Assembly (NCBI GenBank): GCA_030549775.1
Contig: CM060181.1
Span: 53,760,218-53,824,217, forward strand
Direction of reading: 5' to 3'
DNA from: Tamarix chinensis
Taxonomy: Eukaryota; Streptophyta; Magnoliopsida; Caryophyllales; Tamaricaceae
DNA: 64,000 nucleotides
This document shows positions 38,436-50,780 of the stretch, piece after piece. A program made the position numbers and the translations under genes. The notes under the pieces were generated by a model. That model did no database searches. It was not told where the DNA came from and worked only from the letters and a program-made list of their open reading frames with translations. Every line of letters starts with the position of its first letter. Within the stretch, counting starts at the first letter, position 1.

Positions 38436-39627
38436 ATGGATTCTATTAGTCTAAATGAAGGCATCTCCACCACTAAGCCACCATTACTCAATGGTTAAAC
38501 ATTTTCCTACTGGAAGAACCAAATGATGTTCTTCATCAAATCACAAGACTACGATATGTGGTCAATAGTCACTGAAGGGCCAATTAATATCACAGAGGAG
38601 GTTAACATTGAAAATATAGAAAAGATAAGATATGAGCTTACCAATGCAGAAAAGAGAAGGTTAACTCTCAATGATAAAGCCATCATAATTCTACAATGCG
38701 AGATTGGTGAAAGAGAGTACCATCAAATTTAATCATGTTCAACTACTAAAGGAATATTGCATAAGCTCATCCTCACCCATGAAAGGACAAAGCAGGTAAA
38801 GGATCAAAGAACTAGCCTTTAGACTAGAGAGTATGAATTCTTTAGCATGAAGTAAGGTGAAAGTATCAATGATCTAAGTAACTGCTTCACCTCAATTGTC
38901 AACAGTCTTAAGGCTTTAGGGAAAGATATCACTGAAGAAGAGCAAGTAAGAAAAATCTTAAAAGGTCTTAAAAAAGAATGGAGCCCTAAGGTAACAGCAA
39001 TTGAAGAGGCTAGAGATTTGGGTAAGATGATAATTGAGGATTTGTTTGGCAACCTTATGTTTCATAAATCAAAATTGGAGATTGGAGTGGAAGAAAGGAG
39101 GAAGAAGCCTCTAGCACTAAAAGCCTCAAAATCTTCTAGACAACAAGATGTAACCAATAACCTAGGTGGAAAATAAGGTGATGAAGGAGAAGAAGAACCT
39201 CCCATGAATGATGAAGAAGTGGAATTTATAACCACTCAATTCAAGAGGTTCCTTTGATCAATAGGAAAAAGAAATAAAAGATCATATCAAGCAACCAAAG
39301 GAATCCTAGAGAAGCCAAAATGGATGTTATCAAATGCCAAAATTGTAGAAAAGCTAGGCATGTCATTTGCAAGTGCTATGAGTTTAGAAACAAAATTGCT
39401 AAACAAATGGCAAGGAGTAAAGGGAACACTAGCAACAATAAAGGATGGCAAGGGCTCAGAAAATCCATGGTTGCCTTTGGTGAAAGTGAAGGTGAAACCT
39501 CTGAAGAAGAGGAACAATTTGCCAACCTTTTCTTCATGCCACTAAGAGGAGACACATCAACCTCTACCTCACCCATAAACATTGATGATGAAGATAACAA
39601 CGATGAGGTACAATCTTATTTGTTATA
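38436..39627 (+). pseudogene. Copia gag (UBN2-type capsid plus zinc knuckle), broken
   Basis: The relatives form the particle shell. The ATG at 38436 is followed by 'YWKNQMMFFIKSQDYDMW' (about 38500-38555), typical of the UBN2/DUF4219 gag N terminus, and by helical, charged sequence. Near 39335-39379 a CCHC-type knuckle reads 'CQNCRKARHVICKC' (Cys, Cys, His, Cys all present; the usual Gly is Ala). An acidic serine-rich tail follows. Stops occur soon after the start (a TAA near 38495) and around 38730-38820, so at least three frames are needed. A second decayed knuckle ('CNMCGKTNYVASSY') is near 40160-40200. Confidence 0.85.
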
Positions 39628-40329
39628 ATCTTATGATAACCTATTGGGTGCTTTACATGATATAATATGTGATAAAGCTAAACTAACTAAAGAGAAGGAA
39701 AATATAAATAAATTACTTGATCACTTAAATGTCCAATACACTCTTATATTAAATTAAAATGTCCATCTTGAATCACAAATGCTTCTTGTTAAAACTAAAC
39801 TATCAAATAAAATCACCAACTTCAATGAATACAAGAAATAAACTTACTTTGATCACCATATTAAGATAGCTCAATTCCAAGCCAAAGTAATGGAATTAAA
39901 AGCCAAATGTGATAAATTTGTGAAAATTGCATATACATTCACAAAAGGTGAATAAGGCTTAAACATATTATTAGGTGTTCAACGATATTGTAAGGATTGT
40001 GAAGGCTTAGGCTACAAGGATAAGAAAGTGATTAAATGTCAAACACTTAATAATTTCTTTGTGAGAGCCTCAAAAGGTCATTAAGTAAATGCTTCCCCTA
40101 CATCAAAAGGCATGCACAAAGTTTAAAATTCACTTCTGTACACAAGAAGAAAACCTTGTGTAATATGTGTGGAAAAACCAACTATGTTGCTTCATCATAC
40201 AAGTTCTCAAAGCATACCAAAGTAAATAAAAAACTCAAGCAAGTTTGAGTATCTAAGGGAACCATCCCGTATGAATTAAATATTAACCCAGTAAGGACCC
40301 ATTGAAAGGGTACCTAAAATTTGACATTT

Positions 40330-41535
40330 GTGCTTGTAGGTATGCTTAAAGGTCAACAAAAAAAAGCCACAAATGGTTCCTAGATAGTGGATAGTCGAGA
40401 CACATGACCGGTGATCAAACCATGTTCTCCAAGCTTACTCCATATGATGGTGGGAGCATAACCTTTGGAGAAAAATCATAAAGAAAGATCATTGATATTG
40501 GCATAATCAGTATTACTAACTCTAAACCCTTTCTAAATGATGTATATCTAGTTGATGGCCTCAAACATAACTTGATAAGTATTAGCCAACTCTATGATAA
40601 AGTATTTCTATTTAAAATTTCCAATTCACATTACATAATTTCAGATGGGATAGATAAATCTATACTTTTTGTATGCCCACACATCAACAATGAGTACATG
40701 CTTGATGTTGAATCAATAATTTACACAACGCATGTTTGAGTACAATTGATAATGATGCATGGTTATAAAATAAATAGATTGCACATGATAGTATGGATTT
40801 ATTAAATAAACTAACTAGAAAAGAGCTAGTACGTGGTCTCCCAAAGTTAAACTTTGCAAAAGATAGATTATGTGATGCATATTAACAAGGGAAACAACAT
40901 ATGGTTACCTTCAAACCCAAAAATGTTGTGACTACCTCTCAACTGCTTGAACTACTACATATGTATTTTTTTTGGGCCTACTAGGACCCTTAGCATGGGT
41001 GGTTGCAAATATGCATTAGTCATTGTTGATGATTACTCACGCTATACATGGATATTATTCCTTTCTACTAAAAATGATGCTTTTAACGCTTTTCTTGTGT
41101 TTGCTAAGAGAATTCAAGTATGAAAAGGAACAGTGATTCATGCTGTAATGGATGATCATGGGAAGGCGTTTGAGAATGCAACATTTATGGAATTTTGTGG
41201 CCAAAATGGTATCACTCATAACTTCTCGACACCAAAAACACCTCAACAAAATAGGGTGATGGAAAGGAAGAACATAACCTTGGAAGAAGTTGCATGATTC
41301 ATGCTATGTGACTCCAAGCTTCCAAAATATTTCGAGCCAAAGCTATTGCCACTCTATGAGTTCTACAAAGGTAAAAAAACCAAATGTGAGTTATCTAAGC
41401 ACATTTGGTTGCAAGTGCTTTGTCCTCAACAATGGAAAAATTAATCTTGGTAAGTTTGATTCAAAATCTGATGAAGGTATCTTCATTGGGTACATTTTAT
41501 ATAGTAAATCTTACCAGATCTTCAACAAATGAACA
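40330..41535 (+). pseudogene. Copia protease and integrase region, broken
   Basis: The protease remnant is 'KWFLDSG', stop, 'SRHMTGD' (40372-40412), where the stop replaces the residue after the DSG active site. Pre-integrase sequence follows ('YLVDGLKHNLISISQL', 40545-40592). The integrase core keeps all three acidic residues in context: 'VIVDDYSRYTWILF' (about 41020-41060), 'VMDDHGKAFEN' (about 41145-41180) and 'RVMERKN' (about 41250-41272). The N-terminal HHCC zinc region is not clearly readable. 'STFGCKCFVLNNGK' and 'DEGIFIGY' follow near 41400-41495, as usual after copia integrase. Multiple stops and shifts make it non-functional. Confidence 0.88.
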
Positions 41536-41639
41536 ATATTATTTGAAGAATCCGTACTTATTGCTTTTGATGAATCTTGCTCTAGTATGTAGAAAACCTA
41601 ATAGGAAGAAATAGGTCCTTCCATTCAAGTTGAAAGCTT

Positions 41640-42890
41640 ATTGGAAAATGATGAAAAAGAAGAACAGAAAGAAATAGAAGAACCCACAATTAACCAACAA
41701 GAATATGAAGTGAGAGAGGATCTTCCTAGGGCATGGAGATATGTCTATGGGCACCCTCAAGAACTCGTCATTGGGGATCCAGCAAGTGGTGTTGCAACAA
41801 GATTTTCACAAGGTAACATTTACTATCATTTAGCTTTTCTATCTCAAATGGAACCTAAGTCTCACCTGGAATCCATGAGCGATGAAAATTGGATCATGGC
41901 AATGCAAGATGAGCTTAACCAATTTGAGAGAAATCTAGATTGGGAATTAGTCTCGTTGCCTCTAAATAGACCCATCATTGGGACTAAATGGGTCTTTAGA
42001 AATAAGCTAGATAAAGGGGGATTTGTGGTTAGAAACAAAGCCTAATTGGATCCAAAGGATACAACCAAGAGGAAGACATTGATCTTGAAGAAACCTTTAC
42101 CTCCATAACTAGACTCAAGGCTATATGTATGCTTCTCACATTCGCATCGTCTATGTGCTTTACATTGTATCAAATGGATGTCAAAAATGATTTTCTCAAT
42201 GGTTTTATAAAATAAGAGGTATATGTTTAGCAACCACCTTATTTTGAAGATAATTCAAAACCTAACCATGTTTACGAACTTAACTAGGCACTTTATGGTC
42301 TAAAACAACTCCTAGAGCTTGGTATGAATGGTTGAGTAAATTTCTATTGGATAAAGGTTTTGAACGAGGAAAATTTGATAGAACTCTTTTTCTAAAGAAA
42401 ACAAAAAAGGAATTATTTCTTGCGCAAATATATGTTAATGCCATAACTTTCGGTGCTATTAAAGAGTCCATGTGCAAAGACTTCTCTACTTGTATGTGTG
42501 GTCAGTGAGTTTGAAATGAGCATGATGGGGGAGTCGATCTATTTTTTTGGACTCCAAATCAATCAATTAAAAGATTTCATTTTTTTTCAATGAAGAAAAA
42601 TACACAAAAGAACTGCTAAAGAAGTTTTTGATGTACGAAAGCAAATCATGCACCGCACCTATGGATGCTACAGCAAAGCTTTCCATGGACGACAAAGGTA
42701 AACCTATTGATCAAAAGCGATATCAAGGTATGATTGGATCACTTTTATATCTAACAGCTTCTAGACTTGATGTCATGTTTAGAGTAGGCCTTTATGCTAG
42801 ATTTTAGTGTAATCCCAATGAATCTCACACGGCTACTATAAAAAGAATCCTTAGATATCTAATTGGCATTCATAATCTAGTCTTGTGAAC
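41640..42890 (+). pseudogene. Copia reverse transcriptase, broken and lacking RNase H
   Basis: 'SMSDENWIMAMQDELNQFERN' (split over 41870-41935), 'IIGTKWVFRNKLD' (about 41975-42013), 'YQMDVKNDFLNGFI' (about 42165-42210), 'ALYGLKQ' (about 42290) and 'RYQGMIGSLLYLTASRLDVMF' (split over 42718-42780) give the copia RT in order. The frame then reaches 'RILRYLIGIHNLVL' and a stop near 42886, where relatives continue into RNase H. No RNase H follows, and unrelated sequence begins at about 42890. I did not recognise the YVDD active-site box; the region near 42425-42450 ('ICVNAI'-like) is decayed. Confidence 0.85.
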
Positions 42891-43699
42891 ATTCTGTGAT
42901 TCAATTTAAGGGGTAAATCATGGCCTTAACTCCATAACTTAGATTCAAATCCAAACATGGCCCTTGTGATCCTTAATCAATATGATCTGTTTCATAAAAT
43001 GAATTTTCCATCTAATGGTTTATGACATAAAATCAAAAGAGTTGTTAAAAACACAAAAATTAACTTAAACAAAATTTTATTAGGCAACCAATTGAATGGT
43101 CGACAAAACTAGTCGATCGGTTTATATACCAATTGATTGGTGGGTCAAAATCGAGGTGGTCGCATTCTTACTGACTTATGTCTCAGCACACATAACTAGT
43201 CGATTGGTTACTCTGTACAAGTTGATCCGTGTAAGAAAAGTCAGCTACTTTATGAAACTAGTCAACTGGTTTGTCATGGATATAAATACCCTCTCTCCTA
43301 GTCTACAAACCCTCTACCCTAGTTTCCCCAAACCATTTGCCTCTTTTTTGGTGCCTTCACCTACTCTCCTATAAAAATTCTCAAATCACTTTTAAAGTCC
43401 AACAAATTGCTCTTCTTTTACTGAAATCAACACAAAGCACATTAATGTTATCTCCCCACTTTGTTAATTTCTTCTAGACTCACTAAATTTGAGGTAATCT
43501 CGTTCTTTAACCTTAACTTTCAATTTATCGACATTTATCTCCCTTTCTTTCTATTGCAGTTCAGTCAATCTTCTTGGGTCATCAATCCATCATTCTCACA
43601 CTCCTTGTGCTCTAATGGTGATTCATATTATTTTCCCTTGATTGTCCCCAATTTGTGCTCCTCCCTTCCTTCATTTCTCTTTTCTACCACTCAACAATA
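42891..43699 (+). promoter_or_regulatory. LTR-like spacer with TATA box upstream of the env-like frame
   Basis: Between RT and the env-like frame lies non-coding DNA with four or more 'aactagtcgattggtt'-type units (43085-43275). These are followed by 'atggatataaatacc' (TATA at about 43282) and a pyrimidine-rich leader-like stretch. This layout imitates the U3/R part of the element's own LTR, but the sequence is not the same. It may be the LTR of a different element, or an internal promoter for the env-like frame. Confidence 0.45.
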
Positions 43700-45360
43700 A
43701 TGAAACACAAACCCATAGCCTCACACACTCTTTGTGCAAGTGCTAGTGCTCCTGCCCCAATATGGTCCCGTACTCAACCAACTCGTATGTCTTAAACCAT
43801 GGTTTGTTTTGAGAAACCAACTGTTTCACCTCCTCACGCTCCCTCTTTGACATCCTTGTCCTCCTCGTCATATTCAAAATACACTAATCCTCTATCTCCG
43901 CCTCATCCTAGCCATTTTGATCGCCCTTCTTCATCCACTATAGGAGCCTCCCTATTATTAGCCAACCAACTTGCACGAACCACCGAGGCATCTCCTCACT
44001 CCACCCACCTTTTTTGGAGTATTGATGATCAAAAGCGATGGCTTAAATCCTTCCATAAGAAAAATGCCCTACCCTGCAAATGCATCAATGCCGATTCTTG
44101 CACCAATAATTTAAACTTCCTTTCATGTAATCTCTTGCCAAACTTCACCATCTCCCTCTCTTTACTCTCCAAGAACTAGTCCAGAGTTGGTTCATTTGTT
44201 CTATGTAAATATAAATGTCCATTTTCTTGGAAGCACAATTACCACACATGTCTTAGGCGTTCCCATCATTCTCGATGAATCTAGGCTAGCTTGAATCCTT
44301 GGAATTCCTCAAAACATAGTTTACTCGCATTCTTGATGAGAACTTGATGGATATGCGTCATCACCACTTTGTCTATGGAGGCACTTCAAGCTCCTATTTC
44401 CTACCACCCTTCAAATGGGTGTTCCAATACATGGTGTCCTCTTTTATGTTCCCTCGCATAGGGTACGAAGCCGATATGACACTCAGGGATTGGTACAGGG
44501 TAGATCACATCCTCTCTTCCCGTCTTATTCACTTTGGGGTTGACATCTTTAGGCATATGGTAGGGTATAGCTTGGCAGCCTTTAGGGTATAGATCTCTTA
44601 TCACGTGCATTCTTCAAGATTTCCATGTCAATCTCATAGCCTTTCCGAATACCCTATTCTGCCTACACAGCGACCTCGATATCCTTAATGCACTCACATT
44701 TTGCCACATGAGTTATCAGATGAGTGTGAATGGTCAAATGCTCAAGCTTGCACTTAAAGCTTTTACCTCACTCCACTATAGTGGTTGTCTCTCCACTTAG
44801 TTTGCACCTTTTCCTTCACAATATACTGCTGACGATATTCCCTCACCATTGGGTGACCCTCTTGCTCCATTGAATATTCCATCCTCATCCCCACAAGGTC
44901 ATTCCACTTCCACCTCCACCCCTTCCACCTCACATACACCCAATGTGCCTCCATCCACTGGTCGTGTCACTCTTGTGGGTGTCCATGATCTCCTTATCTG
45001 GGTTATAGACATGCTTACTTCCATAGACTAACTCTAGAGAGAAATGGAGATGGAGCTACATGCCCTTTGATATTAATTTGAAATTGACTTTGCATTGTAG
45101 CATTAGGATCTCATGGGCACTCCCTTAGGTGACATCACTGTCCACCCCAACCTTACTCCCTCTATTGCTTATAGCGTCATTGCACCCTCTTAAGATCTAA
45201 CAATTCATGTCTCTCTCACAAAGGCCTCACGGATTAGACATTTCATAGCTCAATCCTCTGAATCTAAGGATGCTACAAGTGATGAAATCAATGATCAACC
45301 CGAGCCTACATCGACTGGTTTAGCGGCCTCAGCATCCGAGCCTTCTGGTCCTTTGTGATC
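43700..45360 (+). pseudogene. Env-like / putative plant transposon protein frame, broken
   Basis: The frame starts at the ATG at 43700 ('KHKPIASHTL'), then a serine/proline-rich stretch and 'KRWLKSFHKKNALPCKC' (about 44034-44085). 'PELVHLFYVNINV' and 'VLGVPIILDESRLA' (about 44170-44290) follow, a pattern I associate with the putative plant transposon protein domain found in env-like frames of Sireviruses and other LTR elements. 44344-44592 continues ('RDWYRVDHILSSRLIHFGVDIFRHM'), and the C-terminal part near 44849-45060 is proline/serine/threonine-rich with a final acidic helix-like piece. Frame changes and stops are frequent. I see no convincing signal peptide or membrane segment, so an envelope function is not shown. 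It lies between RT and repeat A. Confidence 0.6.
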
Positions 45361-45613
45361 ATTTCTTATCCCTCTATTTTTTTTGTATCTTAGGCTTAGC
45401 CTAGCATATTTTTTGTCTTGACTATGTAGTTAGCACCTTTCTTATGTATATCCTCTATGTCATGTACTTATGACTTTCAACAAGTTAGTGAAAACTTGAC
45501 TTTGCTTTGTTCTATCGCCTCTCTATCATATATGTGTTACCCATGGAAAGTTGTATGCACAATACCTTCATAGTTTCTTATGTTTCCCTTTAATCCATGA
45601 ACTTATAATGGGG
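45361..45613 (+). other. Copia 3' internal non-coding region with a polypurine-like tract
   Basis: Non-coding sequence after the env-like frame. It ends in 'aatgggggagct', the first of three polypurine-like tracts (the others are at about 55517 and 55637). Repeat A inserted exactly within this tract. Confidence 0.6.
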
Positions 45614-45619
45614 GAGCTT

Positions 45620-45705
45620 GTAACATCCCCAAAATTCACTACTGAAAAGTTTCGTTTTATTTAAAAATCAGCGGAAGCAAAAATAGTAAATTTTGGGGAT
45701 GTTAC
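45620..45705. repeat. Terminal stem-loop of copy A
   Basis: Arms 45620-45636 (GTAACATCCCCAAAATT) and 45689-45705 are perfect 17-base inverse copies around a 52-base loop that contains 'cagcggaagc'. Confidence 0.9.
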
Positions 45706-46339
45706 TGCCAGACTCAGTACCGAACCGGTTTCCTCTTACCGTTCCAGTACCAAGTGCTATAGAAATAAAATACAAACTTGCTTGGATTCAACTTTATTTA
45801 AATTAGAGTAGAATCAGAGTAGAGTGGTAAAGGAGTTACAAAAGATAAAAACCCACTGTTAGTGGTTACAAGAATAAAAATCAGTTTGAACACGGACATA
45901 AAAATCTAAAGGGAAACTCTGAAACCATTCCCAGACAATTCTTACACTCTTTCCCAATGCCCACTTGAATAACACCTACAATAGACTTGTAAGGAACACT
46001 GCCCATTGAATATGCATGGGCCCACAAATGAAATCCTTCAGTACTATGGTATTGAGTAACTCTTTATACAAAACCAAAAGGCAAGGCCCGCATGCAACAC
46101 ATCATACATAAACAGTATAATACGGTAACATACGGACTAATGCATAAGGAAACACTACATACAATAAGAAATTCATAACACAACATCCATGTAATTAGTA
46201 ATTCCATCATATGCCGAGAGAGACAGGCACCAAGGCTGAACTTATATTAAAACAATAGGTCATGAGGATGAAAGTAACTCTTTTGCTTTTAAGCCATTAA
46301 TTAATCATTATTCAATCATTGTCTTTGAATTATATCCAC

Positions 46340-46720
46340 GTGAGTGCAGGAACCCCACTGTTATAGCCAGTGGATAGGAAATATACAGGGCAACACACAT
46401 CTGACCACTATTATTTGCTGGTGGATCGGTCTCTAGGGCTCCCTGCACCTAGCCACTATTATTCACTGGTGGACCGGTCTGGCCTCGACTCACATGGTGT
46501 TCCACTATAAGTGATTAGTGTCTTCCCATAATTTATTAATATCCCATTTTTGGTTTATTGAGCTCGGTATCCCCCACTATTATAGGCAATAGATTGGAAA
46601 CATACAGAACAACACACACCTAACCACTATTATTCGCCAGTAGATCGGTCTCTGGGGCATCTTGCACTTGGCCACTATTATACTAGTCGATCGGTCTAGG
46701 CCCGACACAATAATCTTTCA
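46340..46720 (+). repeat. CCGGT..ACCGG-type array of copy A, partly decayed
   Basis: Units of about 60-65 bases of the form 'actattat', a variant of 'gccggtggaccgg', then spacer. Several have become 'gccagtggata', 'gccagtagatcgg' or 'ctggtggatcgg'. Copy B shows the cleaner version. Confidence 0.8.
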
Positions 46721-47119
46721 CTTTACGTAATTAGTACTTTATTCATGTCTTATTCAATAATTCCATTTATTTAATTTGAGCGAAGGAAAAAGGTTACGAA
46801 TCTAGAGACATGGAGATATACTGGCCATAGAATCAAGCATTCCATATCAAGGATCATGGCACACACAAAACCTTAACATGTACTTCAAACATATCTAACA
46901 CACATTTCCATGCATATTTACAAGACAAGCACCTCTTTCATAATTATAGATAAACACTACATCACACCCTTAATTATCCATCCAACCCTAGGTTATACCC
47001 TGCTTTTTATGATACTTATTGAGTTACTGAATGCCCTTATCTTATTATTCACTATTACTTATGTCTTACTATAAACTTCATTTAATCCATTGTCATGTTA
47101 AACATAAGTTACTGATTTA

Positions 47120-48060
47120 CCTCTATTATCTTTACAAAATTACCCATTGTCTGTAACATTACCAAGTCACCCCTTTTCATTTACTAATTTACCATATTAC
47201 CCTTCATGTTTGCATAATTATCAAATTATCCATTACATGTGTTAGATTACTAAATTATCCTTCATACTTATTAAATTTATCAAATTGTCCTTTTAGTTGG
47301 CTAAATTACCAAATGACCCTTCTTACTTATTAAGATTACCAAATTGCCCTTTTGGTTGGTTAAATTACCAAATTACCCCTCTTACTCATTAAAATTACCA
47401 AATTACCCCTTTTGGTGGGTTAAATTACCAAATTGCCCATATTTATTATTATAATTACAATTTTTCCCTTTTTACTTACAAAATTACCAAATTACCCTTT
47501 CTTTATGCCAATTTACCAAAATACCCTTCTCCTTTCTTAAATTACCCGTTTACCCCTTTAATCTACAAAATTACCAACATACCCTTTCCATTATGCCAGA
47601 TTATCACAATATCCTTCTCCTTTATGAAATTACCATTTTAACGTTTAACTTTACAAAATTACCATAATACCATTGTCTTTATGCCAAATTATCAAAATAT
47701 CATTCTCCTTTACTAAATTACCATTTTACCTCTTTAATTTACAAAATTACCATAATACCCTTTCCTTTATGTTAAATTACCAAAATATCATTCTCCTTTT
47801 TTAAATTACCACTTTACCTCATTACTTTAGAAAATTACCAACATACCCTTCCTCTATGCAAAATTACTAAAATACCATTCTTTTTGTTAAATCACCATTT
47901 TATCCCTTTACTTTACAAAATTACCAACATACCCTTTACTTTTAAAATTACTAAAATACTCTCCTTACTTATCCATTTACCATTTTAGCCCCTTTACACT
48001 TATAATTGACCAATTTGCCCTTATTATACCAATTTTACCAAAATATCCTCACTACATAAA
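47120..48060 (+). repeat. TTACC-rich tandem array of copy A
   Basis: About thirty imperfect units near 25-35 bases combining 'aaattaccaaa' and 'taccctt' or 'gccctt'. Equivalent arrays are in B (51490-52640) and, reversed and sparse, in C. Confidence 0.88.
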
Positions 48061-48599
48061 ATATTAATATACATTCTCTATACACATCATCAAACAACAC
48101 CAACTATTATTATTTATCATTAATACACATTAGCACCTACACTTATTTAGGCCACGCCCTTACACAAGAAATATTACTAATATGCCCCTAGGGCTTATAT
48201 TAACATTATTTATGCAACAAATGACCACATTAGCGTATCATATCATATATATGCATTTAACATTATCATTAATAACAAGGCTCCCTCCCTTAAGCATTAT
48301 TTAATCAACCAACATATGACACTAAATACATATTAAAAATCCTAAAGTGCTAGCATATATATATCCACACATTTTAGTAGGGTATAATAGTTACCTTATT
48401 TTCAGTGAAAATTAAACCTTACCGGTACCCCTGGTTAAACGTTTGAGCTTTGATTAGTAAAAGATAATACCTAAAAATAATGTCAACACTTAGCATTTTA
48501 AAAGTAGAAAATCAATAGGGTAAATTTTATCAAAACTTAATCTATACATACTATTATTAACCATCATTATACCTCAAGATTATTAGCCCAAAATTTCTA

Positions 48600-49633
48600 A
48601 GGGGAGGTAGCAGATTCACGCTGATCATGCAGTGTGAGCTGTATGCAAGAAGGAATAAAGGAGGATTGAAGAAGGGATTAGGAGAAGGAAGGGGTGGCTA
48701 TTTCTGGGTAAGGGTTTTGGGAGTGAGGAGGAGAGTAGGTGGAGGGGAGTTAGGGTAGGGGCTGGGTGTAGGGAGGGAGTAGGGGTGTAGGTTGTAGTCG
48801 AGGTCGGTGATCAGTACCTTAGGGTGGTGGAGGTGCTAGTAGTAGGATTGGGAAAGTGGGTCAAAGTTTGGGTGGAGGAGAAGAAGGAGGGAAAAAGAAT
48901 AAGAGAAGGGATGGCTACAGGGGGAGTTTTTGGCTAAGGGGAGGTTCTACGGTGTTGATGGGTGGCTATGGAAGCGGCAGAAGAGGCTGAACAGTGGCGG
49001 ATGGTGGTGGTGTAGGGTGGATGCTGAAAAGGAGAGGAAAGAAAAAGAATAAAGGGAAGGCATTTGTAGGGGCGAGTGGGAGTGATGGGGTGGTGCAGGG
49101 GTCGAAGGGATGGTAGGGATGTGGCTTTAGTGGTTGTTTGGGTTGCAACAACGGTGGTTGGAGGCGGTGAAGCCAAAAGAGGGGAAGATGAGAAGAGGGG
49201 AAGAAGGGAGAATGGGAGATCGGTAGAGGGAGAAGGAGGGCTCGAACAAGGTAGAAATGAAGTAGCAGAGAAGAAGAAAAGGAGAAGGAGAGGAGCGGAG
49301 GTATAGCACCGGTGGGGTGGCTGTGGTTGTAGGGAGGAGAAAGGGAAGAAAAGGGAAGGAAGGACATGCAAAGGCTATAGCGCAGGGGATTGTATGACCC
49401 AAAAATGGAAGGAAAGGGAAATAGGGAGAGAGAGGGAGAGAGAGCAGGGCAGCCTGGCTACCATGGTAGGTACAGAGGTGGCGGTTGCAAGCGATATAGG
49501 AGGCCTAGCATGTAGCATCAAAGGAAGAGGTTGGAGGTAAGAATAAGAACAAGAAAAGGAAAAGAGAGGTAGGATGGTCAGGTGGGGGAGATGGAAAGGG
49601 AAGCGGGCCGGCATGCACACGAGGGAGGGGGAG
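48600..49633 (+). repeat. Purine-rich, GC-richer block of copy A
   Basis: The plus strand is strongly G/A-biased ('ggaggagaagaagg'). The minus strand therefore offers several overlapping 90-145-codon proline/serine frames. None has a recognisable domain and all compete in alternative frames, so no gene is called. Repeat B interrupts the block. Confidence 0.75.
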
Positions 49634-49727
49634 TGTAACACCCCCAAAATTCACTACTGAAAAATTTCGTTAATTAAAAGGAAATTAGCGGAAGCAGATA
49701 ATTAAAACGTGAACTTTGGGAGTATTA
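49634..49727. repeat. Terminal stem-loop of copy B
   Basis: Left arm 'taacacccccaaaattcac' pairs imperfectly with 'gtgaactttgggagtatta' around 'agcggaagc'. The position matches the perfect stem of copy A. Confidence 0.75.
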
Positions 49728-50284
49728 CCGCCACACTTAGTACCAGACCGGTTCACTCATACCGTTCCAGTACCAAGTGCTAAGGCTAAGAAAATAAAAT
49801 GCAATTCGAAAGACATTCAACATGCATATATCAGAGTAAATCGCAAGAAATTCAACATGCTTAAATCAGAGTAGCGCATCAAATCGTTTTCAAACAGCGT
49901 TAATGTTTAAAACCGAGAATTTAAATGAGAAAGAGAAAGAGCCATGATACCGGAAAATTCCTTACTCTCCTTCCCGTAACCCACTTGAGTAGCACCTGGA
50001 AATACCTGCAAGGGCACTGCCCATTGAATAGGCAGGGGCCCCATAAAGGGAATCCCTTCAGTACTACGGTACGGAGTAACCCTTTAATACCACACTTAAA
50101 GACAGGCCCGCATACAACACATAATGCAAGCCACACGCATATAAATAATGAGAGATGCATACATAACAATAACCAACATAATACTTTATAAGTCACGGTC
50201 GATACTTTGGGCCTTAAGCCATTATTCTGTCATTAATCCATCAATATCATATTTTGTATCCATGTGAGTACGAGAACCCCACTA

Positions 50285-50780
50285 TTATAGCCGGTGGACC
50301 GGAAGTCAACACACAGGGCAGAACGCCTCTGACCACTATTATTGCCGGTGGACCGGAAGATAAACACACAGGGCAGAACGCACCTGACCACTATTATTTG
50401 CCGGTGGACCGGTCTGGGCCCGACTCACATGGTGTTCCACTATAAGTGATTAGTATTTTTCCATAATCTTATTCACATACATAACTGATTTTATTGAGCT
50501 CGGGACCCCCACTATTATTGCCGGTGGACCGGAATATATATGTAATCATCATCCAGGGCACAACGCTCCTGGCCACTATTATAACCGGTGGACCGGGATA
50601 TATATAACTCATCATCCAGGGCACAACGCTCCTGGCCACTATTATATCCGGTGGACCGGTACTCATAATCACACACCAGGGCAACACGCTCCTGGACCAC
50701 TATTATAACCGGTGGACTGGTACGCAATATCACATACCAGGGCAACACGCTCCTGGACCACTATTATAACCGGTGGACCG
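50285..50780 (+). repeat. CCGGTGGACCGG array of copy B
   Basis: About eight units: 50290, 50345, 50400, 50520, 50586, 50648, 50709 and 50769 (approximate). Each is preceded by 'ccactattat' and followed by 'cagggca(g/c)aacgc'. The core has inverted CCGGT and ACCGG halves and is an exact 12-mer in nearly all units. Confidence 0.92.

Noticed and set aside
48934..49647. Overlapping minus-strand frames of 90-145 codons
   Set aside because: Low-complexity translations of the purine block of repeat A in different frames, without recognisable domain.
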